DNA of 64,000 nt from Alitabrizicola rongguiensis (GTDB taxonomy: Bacteria; Pseudomonadota; Alphaproteobacteria; Rhodobacterales; Rhodobacteraceae): the NCBI RefSeq assembly GCF_021491355.1, contig NZ_JAKENF010000002.1, forward strand, positions 744,001 to 808,000. The letters are read 5' to 3'. The translations under genes and the position numbers were made by a program. The notes beneath the pieces were generated by a model. It made no database searches and was not told the origin of the DNA. It saw only the letters and a program-made list of their open reading frames with translations. Of the stretch, positions 17,574 to 25,253 are shown one piece after another (within the stretch, counting starts at the first letter, position 1; each line of letters begins with the position of its first letter).

Positions 17574-18943
17574 ACAAACCTCTCATTGAAAAGCCGCTCC
17601 CGGCGGAACTTGCCGCCTTCCTGGCGACCCATCCCGAAACACGTTTCGTGGATGCCCTGCTGTTTGATCTTTGCGGCACGGCGATCGGCAAGCGCCTGCC
17701 CGTGCGCGATGCGGCCAAGCTTTGGTCGTCGGGCGCGGCCTTCTGCGCCGGGATCACCACGCTCGACGCGCTTGGCACCTGTTGGGACGTGAACGGTATC
17801 GGGTTCTCGGATGGCGATCCCGATGCGACGTCCTACCCCCTGCCCGGCACGCTCGTGACCGTTCCGTGGCAAGCGGGTGTTGCACAGGTGCAGATTGCCC
17901 CGGCGGCGCCCGAAGGTTCGGATGGCTGGTGGTTCGACCCACGCCGGATCCTGGAACGGGTGGTCGCGCGATTTGCCGAACTGAAGCTGACGCCGGTGGT
18001 TGCCTGCGAGCTTGAGTTCTACCTCGTCGATCCTGCCCGCGACGAAAACGGCCGCATCCATCCTGCCCGTCCCGCTCGTGCCGGTCGTGCGCCGGAGGCA
18101 CCGCGCGTGCTGGCCTTTGACAAGCTCGACGAATTCGGCACGATCCTGGCCGAGATCGATGCGGCCTGCCAGGCACAGGGCCTGCCAGCAGGTGCCGCGA
18201 CCGCAGAATACGGCGGAGCGCAGTTCGAAGTGAACCTCGACCATCTGGCCGACCCGGTGCGCGCCTGCGACCACGCGCTCATGCTGCGGCGGATCGTCAA
18301 GGGAGTTGCACAGAAGCACGGGCTGGACGCGACCTTCCTGTCCAAGCCATTTACCGAGCAGTCAGGTTCCGGGCTGCATATCCACATGAGTCTCGCCGAT
18401 ACCGAAGGCCGCAACATCTTTGATGAGCGCAGTCCGCAAGGCGACCGGATGCTCGGCCATGCGATTGCCGGGCTACAGGCGACAAGCGCCGACGCGATGG
18501 CGATCTTCGCCCCGAACCTGAATGCCTATCGCCGCTTTGGCCCGAACCTTTTCGTGCCGGTAAACACCAGTTGGGGGTTCAATAACCGCTCTGTCGCCTT
18601 CCGCGTTCCGACGGGTGGTGGGCAGGCGCGGCGGATCGAGCACCGTTTCGCAGGGGCCGATGCCAACCCCTACCTGGTCATGGCGGCCATGCTCGCGGGC
18701 GTGCATCACGGGTTGGTCAACCGTCTGGAGGCGACCGCAGCCTCGACCGGCAATGCCGGCGAGGAGGTCGATCCCGCTATGCCGATGCGGCTATGGACGG
18801 CGCTCGACAAGATCGAGGGATCGGCGATCCTCGCCGACTATTTCGGGCCGCGATACCCGGCGGCCTATGCCGCGATCAAGCGGTCGGAACTCGATGCCTT
18901 CCTCGCGGATGTCCTGCCGCGAGAATACGACTGGTACCTGTGA
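17570..18943 (+). CDS. glutamine-synthetase-family enzyme, gamma-glutamylpolyamine synthetase-like (PuuA-like)
   Basis: This 457-residue protein has the glutamine synthetase fold. The N-terminal beta-grasp domain is about residues 20-110. The catalytic domain has metal-binding VACELEFYL and AEYGGAQFEVNL, ATP-site HIHMSL and NRSVAFRVP, and EHRFAGADANPYL. It lacks the adenylylation loop of GlnA, and its sequence and neighbours fit the branch that ligates glutamate to putrescine or other amines at ATP cost. The ATG overlaps the regulator stop (ATGA). An FAD amine oxidase starts 7 bp after its stop. It is the entry step of an amine-degradation operon; the exact amine is inferred, not shown. Confidence 0.87.
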   Translation: MNKPLIEKPLPAELAAFLATHPETRFVDALLFDLCGTAIGKRLPVRDAAKLWSSGAAFCAGITTLDALGTCWDVNGIGFSDGDPDATSYPLPGTLVTVPWQAGVAQVQIAPAAPEGSDGWWFDPRRILERVVARFAELKLTPVVACELEFYLVDPARDENGRIHPARPARAGRAPEAPRVLAFDKLDEFGTILAEIDAACQAQGLPAGAATAEYGGAQFEVNLDHLADPVRACDHALMLRRIVKGVAQKHGLDATFLSKPFTEQSGSGLHIHMSLADTEGRNIFDERSPQGDRMLGHAIAGLQATSADAMAIFAPNLNAYRRFGPNLFVPVNTSWGFNNRSVAFRVPTGGGQARRIEHRFAGADANPYLVMAAMLAGVHHGLVNRLEATAASTGNAGEEVDPAMPMRLWTALDKIEGSAILADYFGPRYPAAYAAIKRSELDAFLADVLPREYDWYL

Positions 18944-18950
18944 GCCGGTC

Positions 18951-20210
18951 ATGGTGGACGCGATCATCATCGGCGGCGGGCTGGCGGGGGCCGCCTCAGC
19001 GCTCTGGCTTGCGGATCGCGGCCATTCAAGCGTGATCGTCGAGGCGCGCAACCACCTTGGCGGTCGCGCGCGGTCGCGCCCCCACCCGGGAAGCGGCGAA
19101 ATCGTCGAATACGGCGGCGGCTGGATCCGCCGCGATCACGACCAGATCCGCGCGCTGGCGAAGCGGCTCGGGCTCGGCTTCACGCCGCGCGTCCCGATTG
19201 CCGGCCACCACTACTTTCTGGATGGCCAACCGGTCGAGGGTCCGGCCGCCTCGTCCGAAACCGCGGCGCGCGCGCCTGGGCTGTTGCGGTTCCAGGGCGA
19301 CGCATTTGAGGCGGATCGGTTCTCGGAACTGGCCTTGTCGGACTACTTCGAGACACGGACGATCCCGGAGGCTGCACGGCGCGAGATCCTCGCCTGGTGG
19401 ACGATCAGCGGCTCGGGCGATCCGGCACGGATCAGCGTGAGCGAGCTTCTGACGCCGAAGGTTGCAGCCGGGCTGATGATCAAGCTTGAAGAACTTGCAG
19501 ACACGGTGACGGGCGGCGTCGAAGGGCTCGTCCGGCGCGCGGCAGAGGCCTCAGGCGCCGAAATCCGGCCAGGTGTCTCTGTGACCTCGGTCACCGACAC
19601 GGGGTCGGGCGTCGTGGTCGGGCTGGCCGACGGCACAGCGCTTTCCGGCACCGTTGTCATCGTCGCGGCGCCCATCAATACCCTGAACGGCATTGCCTTT
19701 TCGCCCGCGCTCTTGCCAGAGGCCGCGATGCTGTGCGGCACCGGTCATGGCGGCCGGGCGATCAAGCTCCTGATCCGCGCCTGGGGGGTCGCGCCCGGTC
19801 TTCTTGCCACCGGCGAGACTGCAGGCCTGCGGTTCCTTTATGCGGATCACGTCTCGCCGGACGGCACAACGCTGATTGTCGCCTTCGGACTTCAGGACGA
19901 GGTAGGCGCTCCTGACCTGGCACAGATCGCCGAGGCCGTCGTCGCGGCGTTCCCGGGAGCGCAGGTGATCGACTTCGACTGGCATGACTGGATTGCCGAT
20001 CCCTTCGCGCTTGGCACCTGGGTCTCGCCATATCTTGAAAATCATGTCGCATATGACCCTGCAAACTGGTCGGACTCGCCGCATGTTCTGTTTGCGGGAT
20101 CCGACTTTGCCAGCGCCGAACAAGGCTGGTTCGAGGGCGCGCTCCTGACCGCCGAAATGGCCGTCAACGCCGCCGACCGGCGGCTGAACGCAGTGAAAGG
20201 CCTACCATGA
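18951..20210 (+). CDS. FAD-dependent amine oxidase (monoamine-oxidase-like)
   Basis: A 419-residue flavoprotein with the N-terminal dinucleotide-binding motif IIIGGGLAGAASALWLADRG and the adjacent GGRARS motif of the amine oxidase/MAO superfamily. A C-terminal FAD-closing segment VLFAGSDFASAEQGWFEGAL is present. No signal peptide is seen. It would oxidise an amine to an imine with H2O2 release. It sits between the PuuA-like synthetase (7 bp upstream) and the PuuB-like oxidase (ATGA overlap downstream), so it is part of the same transcript. Two oxidases of different families in one operon suggests more than one amine or sequential oxidations. Confidence 0.87.
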   Translation: MVDAIIIGGGLAGAASALWLADRGHSSVIVEARNHLGGRARSRPHPGSGEIVEYGGGWIRRDHDQIRALAKRLGLGFTPRVPIAGHHYFLDGQPVEGPAASSETAARAPGLLRFQGDAFEADRFSELALSDYFETRTIPEAARREILAWWTISGSGDPARISVSELLTPKVAAGLMIKLEELADTVTGGVEGLVRRAAEASGAEIRPGVSVTSVTDTGSGVVVGLADGTALSGTVVIVAAPINTLNGIAFSPALLPEAAMLCGTGHGGRAIKLLIRAWGVAPGLLATGETAGLRFLYADHVSPDGTTLIVAFGLQDEVGAPDLAQIAEAVVAAFPGAQVIDFDWHDWIADPFALGTWVSPYLENHVAYDPANWSDSPHVLFAGSDFASAEQGWFEGALLTAEMAVNAADRRLNAVKGLP

Positions 20211-21595
20211 AGCCCCAACGAACTGGCGATGTCTCGTTCTGGTATTCCGATATCGGGGGCCTGCCGGCCAGGCGCGCGCCGCTTGCAGGCGATACCACCG
20301 CCGATATCTGCATCGTCGGCGCGGGCTATACCGGGCTCTGGACCGCCTATTACCTGAAGAAGGCTGATCCGACGCTGAAAGTGGTCGTGGTCGAGAAGGA
20401 ATTCGCGGGCTTCGGCGCTTCGGGGCGAAACGGCGGCTGGCTTTCTGGCGGGTTTGCCTGGAACCACGAGAAGTACCTTACAAACGGCAAGACGCCAACC
20501 GATGTCCGCCGCATGGTCCATGCCATGACCGGGACCGTGGACGAGGTGATCCGTGTGGCCGAGGCGGAAGGGATCGATGCCGACATCCTTCGCACCGACG
20601 AGTTGATGGTGGCGACCAACCACGCGCAGATGACCCGGATGCTGGACGAGGTCGAACATCGCCAGAGCTGGGGCGAAGGCCCGGACCGGGTCTATGCCAT
20701 CGGCGAGGGCGAGACGCTGGCCCGGGTGCGCATTCCCGGCGCCATTGGCGCAATGGTGGTCACCGGGGTTGCGCGAGTGCAGCCCGCCAAGCTGGCCCGC
20801 GGATTGGCGGCGGCAGTCGAGCGGCTGGGCGTCACGATTGCCGAGGGCACGACGGTAACGGCGCTTGCCCCCGGCAAGGTCACGACCGATCGCGGCACGG
20901 TCACAGCCAAGATAGTGATCCGAGCGACCGAAGGCTTCACCGCTACTTTCCCCGGACTTGCGCGCGAGTGGCTGCCTATCAACTCAGCCCAGATTGCGAC
21001 CGAACCGCTGCCACCCGAAGTCTGGGCCCGCATCGGCTGGGAGGGGCACGAGATACTGGGCGACATGGCCAACGCCTACTGCTACTGCCAGCGTACCCGG
21101 GAAGGCCGTATCACCGTGGGCGCGCGCGGCGTGCCCTATCGGATGGGATCGCGCATCGACACCATGGGCGAGCCAGACCCGGTCACGATCGAGCGGCTTA
21201 TCGCGATCCTGAACAAGCACTTCCCCGAGGCCGCCAAGTACGGCGTGGCCCATGCCTGGTGCGGCGTGATCGGCGTGCCGCGCGACTGGTGCGCGACGGT
21301 CGGCTTCGATCCGGCCACCGGCATGGGGTTTGCGGGAGGCTATGTCGGTGTGGGAGTTTCGACCTCGAACCTTTCCGGCCGAACGCTCGCCGACCTGTCC
21401 CTTGGTCGCAAGACCGACCTTGCCACGCTGCCATGGGTCAACCACCGCGTGCGAAAATGGGAACCCGAACCGCTACGCTGGATGGGTGTCCACGGGATGT
21501 ACAAGCTCTACGCAATGGCCGACCAGCGCGAGAAGCGCCCCGGCGTCGGACCCTCGAAGCTCGCCAAACTCGGCGCCTGGATCACCGGGCGCTGA
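20207..21595 (+). CDS. PuuB-like FAD-dependent oxidoreductase (gamma-glutamylputrescine oxidase-like)
   Basis: A 462-residue DAO-family flavoprotein. Rossmann motif DICIVGAGYTGLWTAYYL lies near residues 27-44, followed by GFGASGRNGGWLSGG, the usual FAD-loop of PuuB/OrdL proteins. The C-terminal FAD segment is GFAGGYVGVGVSTSNLSG. It would oxidise the gamma-glutamylated amine made by the upstream PuuA-like enzyme. Its ATG overlaps the stop of the amine oxidase. It resembles the truncated gene at the left window edge, giving two paralogues about 20 kb apart. It is the last gene of the operon; no aldehyde dehydrogenase or hydrolase of the Puu pathway follows. Confidence 0.87.
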   Translation: MKPQRTGDVSFWYSDIGGLPARRAPLAGDTTADICIVGAGYTGLWTAYYLKKADPTLKVVVVEKEFAGFGASGRNGGWLSGGFAWNHEKYLTNGKTPTDVRRMVHAMTGTVDEVIRVAEAEGIDADILRTDELMVATNHAQMTRMLDEVEHRQSWGEGPDRVYAIGEGETLARVRIPGAIGAMVVTGVARVQPAKLARGLAAAVERLGVTIAEGTTVTALAPGKVTTDRGTVTAKIVIRATEGFTATFPGLAREWLPINSAQIATEPLPPEVWARIGWEGHEILGDMANAYCYCQRTREGRITVGARGVPYRMGSRIDTMGEPDPVTIERLIAILNKHFPEAAKYGVAHAWCGVIGVPRDWCATVGFDPATGMGFAGGYVGVGVSTSNLSGRTLADLSLGRKTDLATLPWVNHRVRKWEPEPLRWMGVHGMYKLYAMADQREKRPGVGPSKLAKLGAWITGR

Positions 21596-21755
21596 TCCTG
21601 TGGCCGGGCGGTTCGGTTCACGCTAGGGTCACTGCATCGACCATCTTTTCCCGCCCGGTTGATTTGCAACAAGGCCGAGCGGGACGTCTTGAGCCACAAG
21701 TATATCTGACCTCGCGCGATACACGTCGCGCCGCTGGATCATTGGAGAGCGAGAC

Positions 21756-22877
21756 ATGCTGCATATCGACCTGCCGACCCGCGCCGACATCCTGAAACTC
21801 ATCAACACGCGGGGCGGTCCCTGTGTATCGATCTATGTCGCGACCACGCCGTTGACCGAAGGGGCGCAGCAGGACCGCATTGAGCTGAAGAACCTGCTCA
21901 AGGACGCGGTTGCCCAGCTCGAGGCTGCGGGCACACCCAAGCGGAGCATCTGGCCGATCGAAGAGGCGGTCGGTCATGTCGTCGAGGACGACGAGTTCTG
22001 GGCGTTCCAGGCCAACAGCCTTGCCGTCTTCGTGACCCCGGACAGCCTCACCACTTTCCGCCTGCCCAACAAGCTGGTCAGCATGGTCGAGGTCTCGGAC
22101 CGCTTCCATATCAAGCCGCTCCTGCGGTCGATCACCTTTCCGCATCATGCCTTCGTTCTGGCCATCGGCATGGGCGCCCTGCGCTTGGTCGAGATCAGCA
22201 GCGACCTGCCGCCGCTTGAGGTCAAGGTTCCGGGGCTGCCCAAATCGATGGCCGATGCGCTTGGCCGGCGCAGCCATGGCGAGCGCACCGGTGCTGGCAC
22301 GACCGGCGAGAAGACGAGCGAGCATGCGCTGATGACGCGTTATGCCCGCACCGTCGCCCAGGCTCTGCGCCCGGTGCTCGCCGGCCATGAAACCCCGCTC
22401 ATCATCGCGGCGGCAGAACCGATGAGCTCCATTTACCGCTCGGTTTCGACCTATGCCCATACGGCGACCGATGTGATTTCCGGCTCCGCCGACCACACGC
22501 CCGATCACGAACTGGCGGCGGCGGCACGTGGCGTTCTCGACCGGATCTACGAAGGCCAGATCGCAGAGGTGGCCGCCCAGTTTGCCGACCGTGCCGCGCA
22601 GGGACGGGCGACGACCGACATTGCTCAGGCCGCGAGGGCCGCAACCTATGGGGCGGTAGAGACACTGATCGTCGACATGGATCAGGTCGTGGTCGGCACC
22701 GTGTCAGACGAGGACGGCACCGTGACCTTCGAAACGGAGGCCGACGCCGCGAACTACGGGATCGTCGACGAGATCGCCAGTCGCGCGCTGAAAGCCGGCG
22801 CGAGGGTGATTTCGGCCCGGAAAGCAGACGTGCCCGGAAACGGCGCGCTGGCCGCTATCCTGCGCTACGCAATCTGA
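21756..22877 (+). CDS. bacterial archaeo-eukaryotic release factor family 3 protein (BaeRF3)
   Basis: A 373-residue soluble protein resembling the BaeRF family-3 group, bacterial proteins distantly related to eRF1/aRF1 release factors. Features are the opening helix with LINTRGGPCVSIYVATTP, a central core of Rossmann-like strands (FVLAIGMGALRLVEIS, PLIIAAAEPMSSIYRSV), and a C-terminal L7Ae-like part GAVETLIVDMDQVVVG and GARVISARKADVPGNGALAAIL. The release-factor GGQ signature is absent, as in other bacterial members. A role at stalled or damaged ribosomes has been proposed for the group but is not established. GGAGAG precedes the ATG and a good terminator follows, so it is monocistronic. Confidence 0.72.
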   Translation: MLHIDLPTRADILKLINTRGGPCVSIYVATTPLTEGAQQDRIELKNLLKDAVAQLEAAGTPKRSIWPIEEAVGHVVEDDEFWAFQANSLAVFVTPDSLTTFRLPNKLVSMVEVSDRFHIKPLLRSITFPHHAFVLAIGMGALRLVEISSDLPPLEVKVPGLPKSMADALGRRSHGERTGAGTTGEKTSEHALMTRYARTVAQALRPVLAGHETPLIIAAAEPMSSIYRSVSTYAHTATDVISGSADHTPDHELAAAARGVLDRIYEGQIAEVAAQFADRAAQGRATTDIAQAARAATYGAVETLIVDMDQVVVGTVSDEDGTVTFETEADAANYGIVDEIASRALKAGARVISARKADVPGNGALAAILRYAI

Positions 22878-22885
22878 TCCGGCAG

Positions 22886-22912
22886 GCGGCGCGTCCTCTC
22901 GCGCCGCTTTTC
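22886..22912 (+). terminator. intrinsic terminator after the BaeRF3 gene
   Basis: A perfect 8-bp GC stem (22886-22893 with 22900-22907) with a 6-base loop is followed by TTTTCC. It starts 9 bp after the stop codon. Confidence 0.8.
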
Positions 22913-22966
22913 CACGCCGTGTCAGCGCGATAGGGTTGCCGCACCTCTGGTGAAGGGCCGCCGCGC

Positions 22967-24619
22967 ATGATTCCCCACCGTATTGCAAGTTTCCTGACCT
23001 CGTTCACGGCAACGGGGCTGATCTTGGCGACCCTGTTCGCCGCTGCGTCGCTGACCCCCAGTCTCGTGCCGCGGCATCCGGTCGTGCAGGGCGCGCTTAC
23101 TGGATTCACTCTTGGAGCGGGCTACGGCCTTGGCTGGGCCCTGCGATACCTATGGCTCGGGCTGAAGCTGCCGGTCATGGAAGAGCAGGCGCTGAGGCGG
23201 ATCAAGATCGCGGTGATCGCGCTTTGCACGCTCGTGCTAATCATCGCTCTTTGGAAGGCATCAGGCTGGCAGAACCGGCTGCGCGAGGTGATGGACATGC
23301 CGCCTATCGCCAGTGTCGGCCCTATCACCATTGCCGTCGTCGCGCTGGCCGTCTTCCTGATCCTGCTTGGGCTCGGCCGGGTGTTCCGGCGGCTTGTTCT
23401 TGTGCTTTCGACGCGGCTCGCGCATTGGATTCCGGGACCGGTCGCCGTGATCATCGGCCTCGTCGCGACCGCTCTTCTGTTCTGGAACATCGGCAGCGGC
23501 GTGATCGTCCACCAAGCGTTCCTCGCCTTTGACCGGGTCTATGCAACGCTCGATGCCACCTTCGAGGATGGCAGCCCTCAACCCACCGATCCAATGAAGA
23601 CCGGCGGTCCCGGATCTCTGCTGACCTGGGAAGGCCTGGGCCGCGCCGGGCGCGAGACCATTGCGGCAATGCCTGACAAGACGATGATCGAGGCAATGAC
23701 CGGGATGCCCGCGCAGGAGCCACTCCGCGTCTATGTCGGGCTGAATTCCGCCGATACTGTCGAGGAGCGCGCCCAGCTTGCCTTGGATGAGTTGATCCGC
23801 ATCGGCGCCTTCGATCGGTCAAACCTGGTTATCGTGACGCCCACCGGAACCGGCTGGGTGGACCCCGAAGGACAGTCGGCGCTGGAATACGTGCTTCATG
23901 GCGACGTGGCCAGTGTCTCGGTCCAGTATTCCTATCTGGCAAGCTGGCTGGCACTCTTGGCAGACCCGACTTATGGCATCGAGACCGCGCGCGCCGTCTT
24001 CGCCAAGGTCTATGACCATTGGCACAACCTGCCCAAAGACAGTCGGCCGCGACTTTACCTGAACGGCCTGAGCCTTGGCTCGTTCAACTCGGACCTCAGC
24101 CACGACCTGTTCCAGGTGATCGGCGATCCCTATCAGGGCGCGCTCTGGGTCGGCCCGCCCTTCCCAAGCCGCACCTGGAATAGCGTGACGGCGCAACGCA
24201 ATCCGGGCACACCCGCCTGGCTGCCAGAGTTCCGCGACGGCTCGGTGATCCGCTTCACCTCGCAGGAGAACAAGCTGGACGATGCCCCTGCACCGTGGGG
24301 TCCCTACCGGATCATCTACCTGCAATATGCCTCGGATGCGGTGACGTTCTTCGACCCCTATGCACTCTGGCGGCGACCGGCTTGGCTGCAACAGCCGCTT
24401 GGCCCCGATGTCAGCCCGGATTTCAACTGGATTCCGGTCGTAACCTTCCTGCAACTTGGCATCGACATCATGCTGGCCACGACACCTCCGATGGGGCATG
24501 GGCACACCTATGCCTTCCCGCATTACCTCGATGCCTGGGCGTCGCTCACCGACGCACCGGGCTGGACGCCGAAAGGTCTGGACGCGCTGAAGGCCAAGGT
24601 CGCGGCGGCGCGCGATTGA
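22967..24619 (+). CDS. integral-membrane alpha/beta hydrolase (Abhydrolase_9 family)
   Basis: A 550-residue protein with five predicted membrane segments in the first 190 residues (around 9-30, 42-65, 80-100, 115-137 and 160-182). A soluble hydrolase domain follows, whose elbow GLSLGS gives nucleophile Ser369. The C-terminal stretch has FTSQENKLDDAP and TPPMGHGHTY, the latter a candidate for the catalytic histidine. This matches the paired Abhydrolase_9_N / Abhydrolase_9 architecture, a family without a settled substrate. Position in the membrane suggests a lipid or envelope substrate (inference). It lies downstream of the BaeRF3 terminator and 52 bp before a LysE exporter. Confidence 0.83.
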   Translation: MIPHRIASFLTSFTATGLILATLFAAASLTPSLVPRHPVVQGALTGFTLGAGYGLGWALRYLWLGLKLPVMEEQALRRIKIAVIALCTLVLIIALWKASGWQNRLREVMDMPPIASVGPITIAVVALAVFLILLGLGRVFRRLVLVLSTRLAHWIPGPVAVIIGLVATALLFWNIGSGVIVHQAFLAFDRVYATLDATFEDGSPQPTDPMKTGGPGSLLTWEGLGRAGRETIAAMPDKTMIEAMTGMPAQEPLRVYVGLNSADTVEERAQLALDELIRIGAFDRSNLVIVTPTGTGWVDPEGQSALEYVLHGDVASVSVQYSYLASWLALLADPTYGIETARAVFAKVYDHWHNLPKDSRPRLYLNGLSLGSFNSDLSHDLFQVIGDPYQGALWVGPPFPSRTWNSVTAQRNPGTPAWLPEFRDGSVIRFTSQENKLDDAPAPWGPYRIIYLQYASDAVTFFDPYALWRRPAWLQQPLGPDVSPDFNWIPVVTFLQLGIDIMLATTPPMGHGHTYAFPHYLDAWASLTDAPGWTPKGLDALKAKVAAARD

Positions 24620-24671
24620 CATGGGTCAAGGGCGAATCCGGCGAGGCTGATAGGCAGGCGGCAACCGATCC

Positions 24672-25253
24672 ATGAGCGACATGATGACACCCCTCGCCTT
24701 TTCGGCAGCACTGATCGCGCTGCTGTTCTCTCCCGGTCCAACCAACACGCTGCTTGCAGTGGGCGGTGCCTCGCGCGGTCTGCGGCGCTCGCTTGGCCTG
24801 ACCGTTGCCGAAGTCACGGCCTATCTGCTGGTCGTCACGCCTCTCTCGCTGTTCGGCGGCCCGTTCCTTCAGGGCCATCCGTCCGTGGCAGAGACAGTCA
24901 GGCTCGTGGCGGCGACCTGGGTTATCTACCTGGCTGTGCGGCTTTGGCAGGCCCCGCCCGTGACCGGCCCGGACCGGACGGTGACACCTGTCCGCATCTT
25001 CGTGACCACGCTCCTTAACCCAAAGGGGCTGATCATCGGACTTGCTGTCCTGCCCGCGACCGGCAGCTTTACCGCACTGCTGCCGTGGCTTGCCGGGCTG
25101 GCCGGCATCATCATTCTTGCTTCCCTCTGCTGGATCGGAGCCGGAGCCGTCCTCGGTCGCCTGACCGAAAGCGGACTGCCGAAACCACTGCGGCGCGGGG
25201 CTGCCGGCTACCTGGGGATTGTAGCGCTCGGCTTGGTCGCCTCTGCGATCTAG
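24672..25253 (+). CDS. LysE/RhtB-family amino-acid exporter
   Basis: A 193-residue membrane protein with six hydrophobic segments. The N-terminal LysE signature is SPGPTNTLLAVGGASRGLRRSLGL, and the mid-protein segment is TTLLNPKGLIIG. Family members export amino acids or their derivatives. The ATG start follows the membrane hydrolase gene by 52 bp. The stop shares a CTAG with the convergent OmpA-domain gene. Substrate cannot be read from the sequence. Confidence 0.87.
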   Translation: MSDMMTPLAFSAALIALLFSPGPTNTLLAVGGASRGLRRSLGLTVAEVTAYLLVVTPLSLFGGPFLQGHPSVAETVRLVAATWVIYLAVRLWQAPPVTGPDRTVTPVRIFVTTLLNPKGLIIGLAVLPATGSFTALLPWLAGLAGIIILASLCWIGAGAVLGRLTESGLPKPLRRGAAGYLGIVALGLVASAI

